In this document: positions 11,245 through 21,575 of the stretch, piece by piece | How positions within the stretch are numbered: position 1 is the first letter of the stretch | Layout of the letters: each line of letters begins with the position of its first letter | DNA from: Brachybacterium paraconglomeratum | GTDB lineage: Bacteria > Actinomycetota > Actinomycetes > Actinomycetales > Dermabacteraceae | Assembly: GCF_003994255.1 (NCBI RefSeq) | Contig: NZ_ML133851.1 | Coordinates: 62,001-126,000 of the forward strand | DNA: 64,000 bases | Direction of reading: 5' to 3' | Made by a program: the position numbers and the translations under genes | Notes under the pieces: generated by a model | The model's database searches: none | What the model was told of the DNA's origin: nothing | What the model saw: the letters and a program-made list of their open reading frames with translations, nothing else

Positions 11245-11757
11245 GTGGAATTCGACGTGACCATCGAGATCCCTCGCGGGAACCGGAACAAGTACGAGGT
11301 GGACCACCACAACGGGCGGATCCGCCTGGACCGGATGCTCTTCACCGCGACGCGCTATCCGGACGACTACGGCTTCATCGAGGGGACCCTCGGCGAGGAC
11401 GGCGACCCGCTGGACTGCCTGGTCCTGCTCGAGGAGCCGACCTTCCCGGGCTGCCTGATCCGCTGCCGCGCGCTGGGCATGTTCCGCATGCGCGACGAGG
11501 CCGGCGGCGACGACAAGATCGTCGCGGTGCCCGTGGGCGATCGCCGTCAGGTGCGCCGCCAGGAGCTGACCGATGTCTCGGAGTTCCACCGTCTGGAGAT
11601 CCAGCACTTCTTCGAGGTCTACAAGGATCTCGAGCCGGGCAAGAGCGTCGAGGGCGCGCACTGGGAGGGCCGCAGCGACGCGGAGGCGGAGATCCGCCGC
11701 TCCTACCAGCGTGCGGTCGGCACCGAGCACGCCAACGAGTTCACGCAGGAGGTCTGA
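11245..11757 (+). CDS. ppa: inorganic pyrophosphatase
   Basis: Hydrolyses PPi and pulls biosynthetic reactions forward; cytoplasmic, Mg-dependent. 170 residues, family [20 protein letters not shown] at the start, [20 protein letters not shown], and the acidic metal-binding signature [10 protein letters not shown], followed by [21 protein letters not shown]. The start is GTG with GGAG about 8 bases upstream. It is a single-gene unit, closed by a strong hairpin 27 bases after the stop. Confidence 0.97.
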   Translation: MEFDVTIEIPRGNRNKYEVDHHNGRIRLDRMLFTATRYPDDYGFIEGTLGEDGDPLDCLVLLEEPTFPGCLIRCRALGMFRMRDEAGGDDKIVAVPVGDRRQVRRQELTDVSEFHRLEIQHFFEVYKDLEPGKSVEGAHWEGRSDAEAEIRRSYQRAVGTEHANEFTQEV

Positions 11758-11783
11758 GCGCGGTCCGTCCGCGCAGGACGCAC

Positions 11784-11821
11784 GACGACGGGGCCGGTCC
11801 TGAGGGACCGGCCCCGTCGTC
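11784..11821. terminator. bidirectional terminator between ppa and the EcsC-family gene
   Basis: Perfect inverted repeat of 17 bp (arms 11784-11800 and 11805-11821) with a TGAG loop, between two convergent genes. No T-run follows, as is common in high-GC actinobacteria. Confidence 0.75.
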
Positions 11822-11863
11822 ATGTGCGGGCGGGGCCGCGGGCGCGACGCCCGGGCCTCCCGC

Positions 11864-12628
11864 TCAGCGCCGGGTGAGCTCGCCCTCGAGGCCCTGCGTC
11901 CCCTGGCCGAAGATCTCGAGCATCGCCTCGACCACGGAGCGGGCCACGACGCGGGCGCCGAGGCCGCCGAGGACCGCGCCGATCCCGAAGGGCACCAGGC
12001 GTGCGAGCCACAGACCGCCGGTGCGCGCGACGACCCGACGCCGCACGTACTTGTTGACCTGCTTGGTGACGAAGCCGGGCAGGAGGCCCCCGCCGCCGAG
12101 GACCGAGTTCCAGCGCATGCCCTGCCGGCCGAGCGCCTTGCCGATGATCTCGGCGCCGCGCTCGCCGCCGAGCACGCCCAGCAGCACGAGACGTCGGGTC
12201 TCGCGGTCGGTCATGTCGACGCCGTGGATGTCGGCGGCGGCGAGGGTGAGGAAGGCGCAGGACTCCGCGAAGGAGAGGCCCTCCCCCACGGTGAGGCCGA
12301 TCGCGGCGGCGGTGCCGAGGCCCGGCAGCGCCGCGACGCCGCCGATGCCGGCGCCGGTCGCGGTGGTCAGCGCGGTGAAGCGCGTGGTGACCTTCTCCAG
12401 CAGCTGACGGTCGCTCGCCTCCGGGTGCTTGGCGCGCAGGTGCTCGACGTAGGTGCGGGCCAGCGGCGCCTGGACCTTGAGCGCGGCGTCGATCAGCGAG
12501 AGCCAGCGCTCGTCGAGCTGCTCGTCGAGGGTGCCCTCCTCGAGGGGGAGGTCGTCGGGTCGCGTCGCGGCGGCGCCGTGGTCGCGCGGGACGGGCTGCG
12601 GGGAGTTCGTGGCCACCTGGGCCTCCAT
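11864..12628 (-). CDS. EcsC family protein
   Basis: 254 residues. After an acidic head (LPLEEGTLDEQLDERW), the core has helix-rich EcsC features: glycine-rich hydrophobic stretches GAGIGGVAALPGLGTAAAIGL and FGIGAVLGGLGARVVARSVV that could insert in or lie on a membrane, and LAAADIHGVDMTDRETRRLVLLGVL. EcsC was named in the Bacillus ecs operon; the function of stand-alone copies is unknown. The start is ambiguous: the ATG at 12628 is used here, but an in-frame GTG at 12616 has a better GGAGG at 5 bases. A TACCGT -10-like box lies about 20 bases upstream of the ATG. Confidence 0.82.
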   Translation of the reverse strand: MEAQVATNSPQPVPRDHGAAATRPDDLPLEEGTLDEQLDERWLSLIDAALKVQAPLARTYVEHLRAKHPEASDRQLLEKVTTRFTALTTATGAGIGGVAALPGLGTAAAIGLTVGEGLSFAESCAFLTLAAADIHGVDMTDRETRRLVLLGVLGGERGAEIIGKALGRQGMRWNSVLGGGGLLPGFVTKQVNKYVRRRVVARTGGLWLARLVPFGIGAVLGGLGARVVARSVVEAMLEIFGQGTQGLEGELTRR

Positions 12629-12789
12629 TCGTCGGGGTCCTGAACAGGGCAACGGTATCGCGCACGGGGCCGCGCTCCTGGACGGCGGGTGCGCACGGTG
12701 GGCGCCCGGCCCCCGGTCGGCTCCCCGCCCGACGGGGACGGGGCGACACCGCGAGCGCCGGACACCCCCGGCGCGGACCGGGCAGTGCG

Positions 12790-12835
12790 GAAGGGGCGGC
12801 GCGGACGGGGCGGCGCGGACGGGGCGGCGCGGCGC
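12790..12835. repeat. short tandem repeat, 15-base unit
   Basis: About three copies of a 15-base G/C unit (CGGCGCGGACGGGGC) lie immediately before the def stop codon in the def-EcsC intergenic region. The rest of 12629-12789 holds nothing I recognise beyond the EcsC promoter region. Confidence 0.6.
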
Positions 12836-12836
12836 C

Positions 12837-13526
12837 TCAGCGGCGCAGCACGACCTCTCCCTCGCCGAGCTCGGTGATGTCGCCGCTCAGGCCCAGGCGG
12901 CGCACGGCCTCGCCGAGGTCGGCGTAGTGGTGGACGTAGCCGGCCTCCACGAAGGAGCGCGCCACCATCCGGTCGTGGCAGAGGGTCCCGCCCAGGTGGT
13001 CCGTCTCGTGCTGGAGGATCCGCGCGGTCCAGCCCACGTGCTCCTCGTCGACCTCGCGCAGGGAGCCACCGGGCAGCAGCTCCAGGGCGCGCAGGCGCAC
13101 CCGGCGCGAGCGGGGCACGATCGACTGCCAGCCGTCGACCGAGAGGCAGCCCTCGAAGGCGAAGACGGTCTCGTCCCCGACCGGCTCGACGACGGGGTCC
13201 AGCAGGGCGCGCAGCGCGAGCGGGCGGCGCTCGAGCAGCTCGTCCTCGGGATCCTCCCCGTCCTCGGCGGCGAAGGGGTCCTCGACGACGTAGAAGCTCA
13301 TCGGCAGCCCGATCTGCGGGGCGGCGAGACCGACGCCGGGGGCGTCTCTCATCGTCACGGTCATGGCGTCCGCGAGCTCTGCCAGGAGCGCGGGCTCGAG
13401 GCGGTCGCGGGCGGCGACGGCGGTGCGGCGGAGGGCGGGATGCCCTGCCTGCACGATGCGCAGCGGGGCGCCCTCGCGGGGGCGCCGGTCCAGGATCTTC
13501 CGGGTCAGCTCAGCAGTGTCCACCAC
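12837..13526 (-). CDS. def: peptide deformylase
   Basis: Removes the formyl group from nascent N-formyl-Met proteins. 229 residues, with all three active-site motifs: GVGLAAPQIG (motif 1), EGCLSV (motif 2, with the metal-binding Cys) and QHETDHLGG (motif 3, HExxH-type metal ligands). The long head and an acidic insert around EDGEDPEDELLE make it longer than the E. coli enzyme, as in other actinobacteria. The start is either GTG 13526 or GTG 13523. A GATACT box lies 6 bases before 13523, which would make that one leaderless. Confidence 0.94.
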   Translation of the reverse strand: MVDTAELTRKILDRRPREGAPLRIVQAGHPALRRTAVAARDRLEPALLAELADAMTVTMRDAPGVGLAAPQIGLPMSFYVVEDPFAAEDGEDPEDELLERRPLALRALLDPVVEPVGDETVFAFEGCLSVDGWQSIVPRSRRVRLRALELLPGGSLREVDEEHVGWTARILQHETDHLGGTLCHDRMVARSFVEAGYVHHYADLGEAVRRLGLSGDITELGEGEVVLRR

Positions 13527-13679
13527 CCCAGTATCCCGTGCCCGGCGCTGTGCACGGGAGTGCGCCGGGCCGGGTCCTGCCGAGCAGCGGACGCGGCGGA
13601 GGGACGGTCCGGTCGAGGCGCGGCCGGGACGACGGCGCGCCGCTGGCGGCAGGGCGGACCGGGAGGGTGAGACGTGCGA

Positions 13680-13685
13680 TACACT
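13680..13685 (+). promoter_or_regulatory. putative -10 box of the msiK-like gene
   Basis: TACACT matches the TANNNT pattern used across this window. It would give a 5' leader of about 100 bases before the ATG at 13794, which has its own AAGGAG site. No clear -35 is visible. Confidence 0.4.
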
Positions 13686-13793
13686 CTGCCGTGCCGGTGC
13701 GATGGAGCACCCCCGAGGAGCTCCCCGAACCGGTGTCACAGTCACTTCACAACGGATCGTCCGGCACGTACCTGCCGGTGAAGGAGAACCACC

Positions 13794-14879
<1,086 letters not shown>

Positions 14880-14894
14880 GCACCCCCGCTCCGC

Positions 14895-14930
14895 ACGACG
14901 GGCGTCCGGCTCCGGCCGGGCGCCCGTCGT
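14895..14930 (+). terminator. terminator after the msiK-like gene
   Basis: Arms ACGACGGGCG (14895-14904) and CGCCCGTCGT (14921-14930) form a 10-bp perfect stem with a further inner CCGG pairing, 15 bases after the stop. No T-run. Confidence 0.6.
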
Positions 14931-15141
14931 CCGTCCCGGGCGGCTCCGTCATCCGTCCACGGCGGGCTCGTCGTCCGTCCCCGGCGGGCTCGGCGCCGCC
15001 GCCCCCGTCGGCCCCAGGACGGTTCCCGGCGACCTCGGGGCCGCGACGACACGAAGTCCCGAGCCGTGATCTTCCCGTCGGACCGACGTGAAATGTGGAA
15101 GCGTATGGGCCTGGCCCTCGCGCTCGGGAGAGAATGGACCC

Positions 15142-16383
15142 ATGGCACCCCTGGAGATCACCGCGTCCCGTGCAGACCCTGCACTGCTGGATCTGCCCTG
15201 GGAGACGCCGCTGGAGCAGTGGCCCGACGAGATCCTGGCCGCGCTCCCCCGCGGCATCTCCCGCCATGTGGTCCGCTTCGTCCGGGTCTCGGGGCGGGTG
15301 CTCGCGCTCAAGGAGATCAACCACCACCTCGCCCAGCGCGAGTACGACACGCTCAAGGTGCTCGGCCGGATCGGCATCCCCTCGGTCGAGCCCTTCGCCG
15401 TGGTCTCCGGTCGCACGGGCCGCTCCGGCGAGGCGCTGGACGCCGTGCTGATCACCCGCCATCTGCAGTTCTCCCTCCCCTATCGGGCCGTGTTCAGCCA
15501 GGTCTCGCGCCAGGACACCGCCCAGCGCCTGCTCGACGCGCTCGCCGTGCTGCTGGTGCGGCTGCATCTGGAGGGCTTCTACTGGGGCGATGTGTCGCTG
15601 TCGAACACGCTGTTCCGCCGTGACGCGGGGGCCTTCGCCGCCTACATCGTCGACGTCGAGACCGGTTCCCTGCACGAGACGCTCACGACCGGGCAGCGCC
15701 ACTACGACCTCGACCTCGCCCGCACCAACATCATCGGCGAGCTGATGGACCTGCAGGCCGGCGACATGATCGACCCCGAGGTCGACCCTGTCGAGATCGG
15801 CGACGACCTCGTGGCCCGCTACGAGGAGCTGTGGGAGGCGCTGACCTCCTCGGAGCGCTTCTCCGCCGACGAGCGCTGGCGGGTCTCCGCCCGGATCGAG
15901 CGGCTGAACAAGCTCGGCTTCGACGTGGGCGAGCTCGAGATCACCACCGACCTCGACGGCACGACCCTCTCGATCCGCCCGAAGGTCGTCGACGCCGGCC
16001 ACCACTCGAGGCGCCTGATGCGCCTGACCGGCATCGACGCCCAGGAGAACCAGGCGCGTCGACTCCTGAACGATCTCGACCAGTTCCGCGCGGACACGGA
16101 GCAGCAGGCCGAGGAGGAGGAGTTCGTCGCCCACGAGTGGCTCAAGGACCAGTACGAGCCCGTGGTCCGGGCGATCCCCCGGTCGATGCGCTCGAAGCTC
16201 GAGCCGCCGGAGTTCTTCCACGAGGTGCTCGAGCACAAGTGGTTCCTCTCCGAGCAGGCCGGCGTCGACGTGAGCCTCGACGACACCGTGCGGCACTACA
16301 TCCTCAACGTGCTCATCCACCGGCCCGACGAGAAGTCGCTCGTGACCACGGAGACCTCGGCCCTGCCGATCGTCGAGGCCTGA
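15142..16383 (+). CDS. DUF4032 protein with a kinase-like (WaaP/RIO-type) N-terminal fold
   Basis: 413 residues. The first about 170 resemble a degenerate small-molecule or LPS kinase: ALKEINHHLAQREYDTL supplies a Lys/Glu pair, LEGFYWGDVSLSNTLF stands where the HxDxxxxN catalytic loop is expected, and AAYIVDVETG stands for the metal-binding Asp. The remainder is the DUF4032 region (EERWRVSARIERLNKLGFDV-type, MRLTGIDAQENQARRLLNDL). Function is unknown; such proteins occur across actinobacteria. The ATG at 15142 has GGGAGAGA upstream; a longer N-terminus is possible but unlike the family. A YczE-type gene follows after 28 bases. Confidence 0.82.
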   Translation: MAPLEITASRADPALLDLPWETPLEQWPDEILAALPRGISRHVVRFVRVSGRVLALKEINHHLAQREYDTLKVLGRIGIPSVEPFAVVSGRTGRSGEALDAVLITRHLQFSLPYRAVFSQVSRQDTAQRLLDALAVLLVRLHLEGFYWGDVSLSNTLFRRDAGAFAAYIVDVETGSLHETLTTGQRHYDLDLARTNIIGELMDLQAGDMIDPEVDPVEIGDDLVARYEELWEALTSSERFSADERWRVSARIERLNKLGFDVGELEITTDLDGTTLSIRPKVVDAGHHSRRLMRLTGIDAQENQARRLLNDLDQFRADTEQQAEEEEFVAHEWLKDQYEPVVRAIPRSMRSKLEPPEFFHEVLEHKWFLSEQAGVDVSLDDTVRHYILNVLIHRPDEKSLVTTETSALPIVEA

Positions 16384-16411
16384 GCGGGCCGGGAGGAGAC
16401 CGAGACGAGAC

Positions 16412-17098
16412 GTGGCTGCGTCGGAGCGGCGCCGGCATCCCCGGCTCGACAACCTGTCCCTGCGCGATCAGTTGGGCGTGGACCGGCTGGGGCGCCGGCT
16501 CGTCCAGATGATGATCGGGCTGACCGGCTTCGGGCTGTCGCTGGCGATGCTGCTGCGCTCGGGGCTGGGCGGCGCGCCCTGGGACGTCTTCCACGCGGCG
16601 CTCGCCGAGCGGCTCGGCGCGACCGTGGGGTCGATGAGCATCGCGGTGAGCTTCGTGCTGCTCCTGCTGTGGATCCCGCTGCGCGAGCGGCTCGGGATCG
16701 GCACGATCGCGAACGCGATCTGGGTGGGGGTCAGCATCGACCTCGGGATGCTGATCCTGCCGGAGGCGAGCTCGCTGCCCATCGCGATCGCCCTCATGCT
16801 GCTCGGCGTGGTGGTCAACGGGATCAGCGGCGCCGTCTACATCGGCGCGCAGCTCGGTGCGGGCGCCCGCGACGGGCTGATGACGGCGCTCAGCCGGGTG
16901 CTCTCCCGGCCCGTCGGGCCGGTGCGGATCGTGCTCGAGGTGATCGTGCTGGTGACCGGATGGCTGCTGGGCGGACCGCTCGGGCTCGGCACCGTCGTCT
17001 ACGCGATCGCGCTCGGCCCCGTCATCCAGCTGGTGCTGCCCCACATGCTGATCCCGGTCCGCTCGGTGCGGGGCAGGGAGCCCGGCGCCGCGCTCTGA
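16412..17098 (+). CDS. YczE/YitT-like integral membrane protein
   Basis: 228 residues with five or six hydrophobic segments, beginning LVQMMIGLTGFGLSLAMLL at about 30-50, and the family's GLGGAPWDVFHAALA loop. Next come SIAVSFVLLLLWIPLRERLG, ANAIWVGVSIDLGML and LMLLGVVVNGISGAVYIGA, and GARDGLMTAL, where small residues line the helices. YczE was described in Bacillus as affecting a post-translational step in antibiotic production; its transport role is unknown. The start is GTG at 16412. GGAGGAG lies 13 bases upstream, so spacing is long and the start is not certain. Confidence 0.8.
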   Translation: MAASERRRHPRLDNLSLRDQLGVDRLGRRLVQMMIGLTGFGLSLAMLLRSGLGGAPWDVFHAALAERLGATVGSMSIAVSFVLLLLWIPLRERLGIGTIANAIWVGVSIDLGMLILPEASSLPIAIALMLLGVVVNGISGAVYIGAQLGAGARDGLMTALSRVLSRPVGPVRIVLEVIVLVTGWLLGGPLGLGTVVYAIALGPVIQLVLPHMLIPVRSVRGREPGAAL

Positions 17099-17155
17099 GG
17101 CGCGCGGGCCGGGGCTCTCGGGCCAGGCCGGGACTCTCGGGCCGGGCCGGAAGGG

Positions 17156-18118
17156 TCAGGCCAGCCCGTGCTGGTCCCGGACCCCGGAGATCTCGTAGAG
17201 CGCGATCGCGGCGGCGACCGAGGCGTTCAGCGACTCGGAGCGCCCCGCCATCGGGATCGAGACCACCTGGTCGCTGGTCTCCCGCGCGAGGCGGGAGAGG
17301 CCCTTGCCCTCGGCGCCGACGACGAGCACGGTCGGCTGGGTGCCGAGCTCGAGCTCGCGCGAGGTGACGTCGCCGTCCGCGTCGAGGCCGAGCACGAACA
17401 CGTCCTGCTCCTTGAGCGCGGCGAGGGTGCGGTTGAGGTTCGTGACCTGGGCGACGCGGACGCGGCCGGCGGCGCCCGCCGCGACCTTCCACACGCTCGC
17501 GGTCATCGACACGCTGCGCCGCTCCGGCAGGATCACGCCGTGCGCGCCGAAGGCGTCGGCCGAGCGGAGGATCGCGCCGAGGTTGCGGGGATCGGTGATG
17601 CCGTCGAGCGCGACCAGCAGCGGCGGCTCGAAGCGGTCCGCGGCGATCTCGAGCAGCTCGTCGACCTCGGCGTACTCGTAAGGCGGGATCGTCAGCGCCA
17701 CACCCTGGTGCACCGAGTGGTCGGTCATGCGGTCGAGGTCGGTGCGGGTCGCCTCGACGACCGGCAGCGCCCGCGCCGCGGCCAGGCGCATGATCTCCCG
17801 CACCCGCTCGTCGGCGTCGATCCGCACCATGAGGGTCAGCTGGGTGGCGGGGATTTCCTCCCGCAGCGCCTCCAGCACCGCATTGCGCCCGGCGACCTGG
17901 TCGCTGCCGGGCGCCTTGCCCTTGGCCTTGGGCCCGCCGCGTCGTCCCGCGGCGCCGGAACCCGAGCCGCCGGAGTACTTCTTGTGGTTCGGGCGCTCCT
18001 CGGCCTTCGGGGTCGGGCCCTTGCCCTCCAGCCCCCGTCGGCGCACACCGCCGGAGCCGACGGTCGCGCCCTTCTTGCCCTTGCGCACCGCGCCGCGGCG
18101 CGAGCTGTTGCCTGCCAT
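17156..18118 (-). CDS. rlmB: 23S rRNA (guanosine-2251-2'-O)-methyltransferase RlmB / TrmH family
   Basis: SpoU-class 2'-O-ribose methyltransferase for the ribosomal peptidyl-transferase loop. 320 residues. A long basic, Gly-rich head (residues 1-75) may bind RNA; then the substrate-binding domain starts at VAGRNAVLEALREEIPATQL. The knotted SAM domain carries ALDGITDPRNLGAILRSADAFG, VGAEGKGLSRLARETSD and the SIPMAGRSESLNASVAAAI signature. The ATG has GGAG upstream and lies 21 bases after the cysS stop, so the two are probably cotranscribed, as in many actinobacteria. Confidence 0.93.
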   Translation of the reverse strand: MAGNSSRRGAVRKGKKGATVGSGGVRRRGLEGKGPTPKAEERPNHKKYSGGSGSGAAGRRGGPKAKGKAPGSDQVAGRNAVLEALREEIPATQLTLMVRIDADERVREIMRLAAARALPVVEATRTDLDRMTDHSVHQGVALTIPPYEYAEVDELLEIAADRFEPPLLVALDGITDPRNLGAILRSADAFGAHGVILPERRSVSMTASVWKVAAGAAGRVRVAQVTNLNRTLAALKEQDVFVLGLDADGDVTSRELELGTQPTVLVVGAEGKGLSRLARETSDQVVSIPMAGRSESLNASVAAAIALYEISGVRDQHGLA

Positions 18119-18139
18119 GGATCGTCTCCTCAGTCCTGC

Positions 18140-19585
18140 TCAGTCTCGGGTCTCGAGGGTCCAGCGGGCGCCGCCCTGGCCGTCCTCGATGCGGATCCCG
18201 GCGGCGGTCAGCGCATCACGCAGCGCATCGGCCCGGGCCCAGTCCTTCTCGGCGCGCGCCGCCTCGCGGGCGGTGAGCTGCGCGGAGATCAGTGCATCGA
18301 GCGCTGCATGCTCCGCCCCGGCGGCGCCTGCCTCCCCGCCCCACTGCTCCCCCAGCGGGTCCAGCCCCAGCACGTCGAGCATGGCCCGCAGACGGCCAAG
18401 GCCCTCGGCGACCTGGGCGCCGTCCGCCCCGCCGCGCGCGGCCAGGAGCGTGTTCAGCGCCGCCTGCTCGCGATGGATCACCGCGAGCGCCTCGGGGACG
18501 GAGAGGTCGTCGTCCATCGCCGCGACGAACTCCTGCGGCAGCTCGACGGCGCGCAGCTCGGCGTCGGCCGCGGCGATCGGGTCCTCCTGGAGCTGCTCGG
18601 CGGCGCGGCGGGCGGTCGCGGAGAACCGCTCCCACACCGTCTCCGCCTCCCGCATCGCGGTGGTGTTGTACTCGATCGTCGCGCGGTAGTGGCCGCCGAC
18701 GAGGGCGAGGCGCACCGCCGCGGCGGGGTGCTCGCCGAGCGCATCGGCGGCGGTGACGAAGTTGTCCAGGCTCTTGCCCATCTTCAGCCCGTCGACCGTG
18801 ACCATGCCGGAGTGCATCCAGCGCTGGGCGAAGCCGTAGCCGGCGGCGTGGGACTGCGCCTGCTCGTTCTCGTGGTGCGGGAAGCGCAGGTCGAGCCCGC
18901 CGGCGTGGATGTCGAAGGTCTCGCCGAGGTACTTGCGGCTCATGGCGGAGCACTCGAGGTGCCAGCCCGGGCGGCCGCGGCCGAAGGGCGTGTCCCAGGA
19001 GGCGGTCTCCGGCTCGGTCGCCTTCGCCGCCTTCCACAGGGCGAAGTCGCGGCGGTCGCGCTTGCCGGGCTCCATCTCCTCGCCCGCGTCCTGCATGTCC
19101 TCGAGGGACTGGCGGGTCAGCGCGCCGTAGGCGGGCAGGGAGGCGACGTCGAAGTAGACCGAGCCGGCGCCGTCGGCGTAGGCGTGGCCCCGCTCGATCA
19201 GGCGCTGCATGAGCTCGATCATCTCGGGCACGTGCCCGGTGGCGCGCGGCTCGTAGGTGGGGCGGCGGTTCCCGATCCGGTCCAGCACGTCCTGGAACTC
19301 GCGCTCGAAGCGCAGCGACCAGGCGAACCACTCGGCGCCCGCCTCGGCGGACTTCACGAGGATCTTGTCGTCGATGTCGGTGACGTTGCGGACGTGCGCG
19401 ACCTGGTAGCCGCTGCGCTCGAGCCAGCGCACCAGCACGTCGAAGGAGAGGAAGGTGCGCAGGTGCCCGAGGTGGGGCGCGCCCTGCGTGGTGGGACCGC
19501 AGACGTACAGCGACACCGCCCCCTCGCGCACCGGGGTGAACGGTGCAGTGGTGCGGGTGGCGGTGTCGTGCAGGTGGAGAGTCAC
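18140..19585 (-). CDS. cysS: cysteinyl-tRNA synthetase
   Basis: Class I aminoacyl-tRNA synthetase. 481 residues. Zinc-site and HIGH-equivalent region [19 protein letters not shown] (HLGH), then VTDIDDKI, the GWHLECSAM zinc ligand, [17 protein letters not shown], and the KMSKS-equivalent KMGKS in [13 protein letters not shown]. The C-terminal DALR-like helical part ends [20 protein letters not shown]. The full-length tail, rather than an MshC-like chain, supports CysS over mycothiol ligase. The GTG start has TACCCT 6 bases upstream and no Shine-Dalgarno, so it is probably leaderless. Confidence 0.95.
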   Translation of the reverse strand: MTLHLHDTATRTTAPFTPVREGAVSLYVCGPTTQGAPHLGHLRTFLSFDVLVRWLERSGYQVAHVRNVTDIDDKILVKSAEAGAEWFAWSLRFEREFQDVLDRIGNRRPTYEPRATGHVPEMIELMQRLIERGHAYADGAGSVYFDVASLPAYGALTRQSLEDMQDAGEEMEPGKRDRRDFALWKAAKATEPETASWDTPFGRGRPGWHLECSAMSRKYLGETFDIHAGGLDLRFPHHENEQAQSHAAGYGFAQRWMHSGMVTVDGLKMGKSLDNFVTAADALGEHPAAAVRLALVGGHYRATIEYNTTAMREAETVWERFSATARRAAEQLQEDPIAAADAELRAVELPQEFVAAMDDDLSVPEALAVIHREQAALNTLLAARGGADGAQVAEGLGRLRAMLDVLGLDPLGEQWGGEAGAAGAEHAALDALISAQLTAREAARAEKDWARADALRDALTAAGIRIEDGQGGARWTLETRD

Positions 19586-19670
19586 GTCCCCAGGGTACTG
19601 CCTGGTGGCGCCGTCTCCGCTCAGCCGGTTCGACCGGCGCGCGCGGTAGGGCCGATCGGACCCCGGGCGG

Positions 19671-20153
19671 TCACTCGGTGCGGGCGCTGACCTGCTTGCC
19701 GTAGAGCTCCTCGAAGGTGTCGTCGTAGGAGACGGCGTTGCTGCGGCGCTTGCCCTGGACGGCCTGGACCGCGGACTGGGCGGTCTCGATCGTGGTCTCG
19801 GGGGCCTTCAGCTTCCTGGAGACCAGGAAGGCGACGAGACCGGCGATCGCGCCGAGGAGGATGAACACGCCGGCGACGATGAGGAACGAGCCCCAGGCCG
19901 GCAGCCCGAGCGCCTGCAGGCCGGTCGCGGCCGCGAACAGCAGCATGACCCAGGCCGACAGGAGGAGGAACAGCAGCACGGCGGCCATCGCGGCGATGAT
20001 GCCGACCTTGATGCCGAGGGCCGTGATCTCCTTCTTGGCGATGTCGATCTCGTGATGGACGACGCCCAGGAGCTCATCGCGGATGGACTGGACGAGCTCG
20101 CCGATGGACCGCTGGGTGGGCGGCGTGCTCGGGTCGTTCGTGGTGTTGATCAT
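19671..20153 (-). CDS. phage-holin-like (Phage_holin_3_6 family) small membrane protein
   Basis: 160 residues. An amphipathic start (SIGELVQSIRDELLGVVHHEI) precedes two long hydrophobic hairpin helices, GIIAAMAAVLLFLLLSAWVMLL (about 50-72) and FLIVAGVFILLGAIAGLVAFLV (about 88-110), then a charged tail. This is the actinobacterial superfamily III holin-like family, usually chromosomal and not part of a prophage; no phage gene is nearby. It may shape membranes or act in envelope stress; unproven. TAGGCT lies 6 bases before the ATG, so the transcript is likely leaderless. Confidence 0.82.
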   Translation of the reverse strand: MINTTNDPSTPPTQRSIGELVQSIRDELLGVVHHEIDIAKKEITALGIKVGIIAAMAAVLLFLLLSAWVMLLFAAATGLQALGLPAWGSFLIVAGVFILLGAIAGLVAFLVSRKLKAPETTIETAQSAVQAVQGKRRSNAVSYDDTFEELYGKQVSARTE

Positions 20154-20225
20154 GATCGGAGCCTATCGCAGGGTGTGGGCGTTTCTGTGTCGGATCGAGC
20201 CGGATCGAGGGAGCGGGCCGAGGGC

Positions 20226-21422
20226 TCAGTCCACCGAGATCCGCTTGCGGCGGGTGGTCTCGGGGCGGGGGCCGGCGGCGGTGGTGCGGCGCGCCACCAG
20301 GGAGGGGGCGACCGCGACGTCCCGGAAGGGTCCCTCGTGGCCGGAGACGCGGTCCACCAGCATCTGGGCCGCCAGGGCGCCGAGCCGCTCCGAGTTCGGG
20401 TCCACGCTGGTCAGCTCCGCGACGCCGGAGGAGGCGAGCGAGGTGTTGCCGTAGCCGGCGACCGCGAAGGCCTCCGGCACGTCGTAGCCGGCCTCGCGGG
20501 CCGCGGAGAGCACGCCGACGGCGGTGACGTCGTTGGCGCAGGTGACCGCGGTGGGGACCTGGCTCCCGCGCAGCAGCATCGACCCGGCGGTCTGGCCGAC
20601 CTGCTCGGTGAAGTCGCCCGGCTCGACCCGGGCCGAGTCCGCCAGGCCGTGGCGCGCCATCGCGGCGCGGAAGGCATCGGCGCGCTCGCGGGCGACGGCC
20701 GCGCCGACCCCGCCGACGTGAGCGATCTCGCGGTGGCCGAGGCTCACCAGGTGGTCGACCAGGAGGCCCTGCCCGACCTCGTCGTCGATGCGGACCGTGT
20801 CGATCCGGCCGACGAGCTCCTTCGAGCAGCCGATCCCGACCAGGGGTCGGTTGCCGGTGGCCTCGAGGACCTCGTCCATGTCGGCGAGGTCGGAGACCAT
20901 CAGGAAGCCGTCCACGCCGAGGTGGACGAGGTTCTCGATCGCGTCGGTGTCCACGGCGACCGGGTACTCCGGCAGACGCCGACGGGTGGGCACGACGACG
21001 GCGGTGCGGCCGGTCGCGGCGAGCTCGATGCGGATCGAGCGGACGAGGTCGGAGATCCAGGTGTTGCGCATGGTGTTCACGAGCACGGCGACGACGCCGC
21101 GGTGCTCCGTCTCCCCGCTGAGCTCCTCGAGCGGGAAGTGCAGGCGCTCGGCGGCTTCGCGCACGCGCTCCACCATCCGGGGCTTGATCTCGTCGGCGCC
21201 GCGCAGGGCGCGCAGCGCGACCGCGCTGGAGATCCCCAGCGAGTTCGCGACGTCGCGGAGGGTGCCGCGGGAGGCGCCGTCGGCGTCGAGCTCGGCGGCG
21301 GTCGACTCCACGTCCTCGACCATCTGGCCGGTCGAGCCGTCGTCGGCCTGGGCGGCGGCCGCGTCGTTGTGGGGGTCCAGGGAGCTGTCGGAGGAGGTGG
21401 CGTCACTGCTCATGGCCTCCAT
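20226..21422 (-). CDS. LacI family transcriptional regulator
   Basis: 398 residues. An acidic, low-complexity head of about 48 residues precedes the LacI helix-turn-helix (TLRDVANSLGISSAVALRAL, with EIKPRMVERVREAAERL as the hinge). The periplasmic-binding-like effector domain follows (GVVAVLVNTMRNTWISDLVR, AVTCANDVTAVGVLSAAREA, ELTSVDPNSERLGALAAQML). The ligand is probably a sugar, but the target is unknown; no sugar operon is adjacent, though the MsiK-like ATPase lies 5 kb away. The first ATG (21422) is used; an ATG at 21413 is possible. The long head before the HTH is unusual for LacI proteins. Confidence 0.88.
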   Translation of the reverse strand: MEAMSSDATSSDSSLDPHNDAAAAQADDGSTGQMVEDVESTAAELDADGASRGTLRDVANSLGISSAVALRALRGADEIKPRMVERVREAAERLHFPLEELSGETEHRGVVAVLVNTMRNTWISDLVRSIRIELAATGRTAVVVPTRRRLPEYPVAVDTDAIENLVHLGVDGFLMVSDLADMDEVLEATGNRPLVGIGCSKELVGRIDTVRIDDEVGQGLLVDHLVSLGHREIAHVGGVGAAVARERADAFRAAMARHGLADSARVEPGDFTEQVGQTAGSMLLRGSQVPTAVTCANDVTAVGVLSAAREAGYDVPEAFAVAGYGNTSLASSGVAELTSVDPNSERLGALAAQMLVDRVSGHEGPFRDVAVAPSLVARRTTAAGPRPETTRRKRISVD

Positions 21423-21575
21423 TGAACCGCATCGGCGGCGGCCGCGGCGGCAGGTCCGCGGCAGCAGTCGGTGCGGTATGGCTCACCCGGCGCGGGCGGC
21501 GCGGGGGATATCCCCCGCGCACGCGGACGGCGGGCCCGGTGGGACCGGTCGCGAGGGCCCGTCTAGGGTCGAGCC

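Noticed and set aside
17099-17155. Direct repeats of GGACTCTCGGGCC-like units after the YczE-type gene
   Set aside because: Two imperfect short copies in GC-rich sequence; no consistent stem or known repeat family.
18140-19585. Mycothiol ligase MshC instead of CysS
   Set aside because: The chain has a full C-terminal tRNA-binding helical region and normal CysS length.
19671-20153. Prophage remnant suggested by a holin-like protein
   Set aside because: The Phage_holin_3_6 family is mostly chromosomal in actinobacteria, and no integrase, lysin, capsid or attachment site is nearby.
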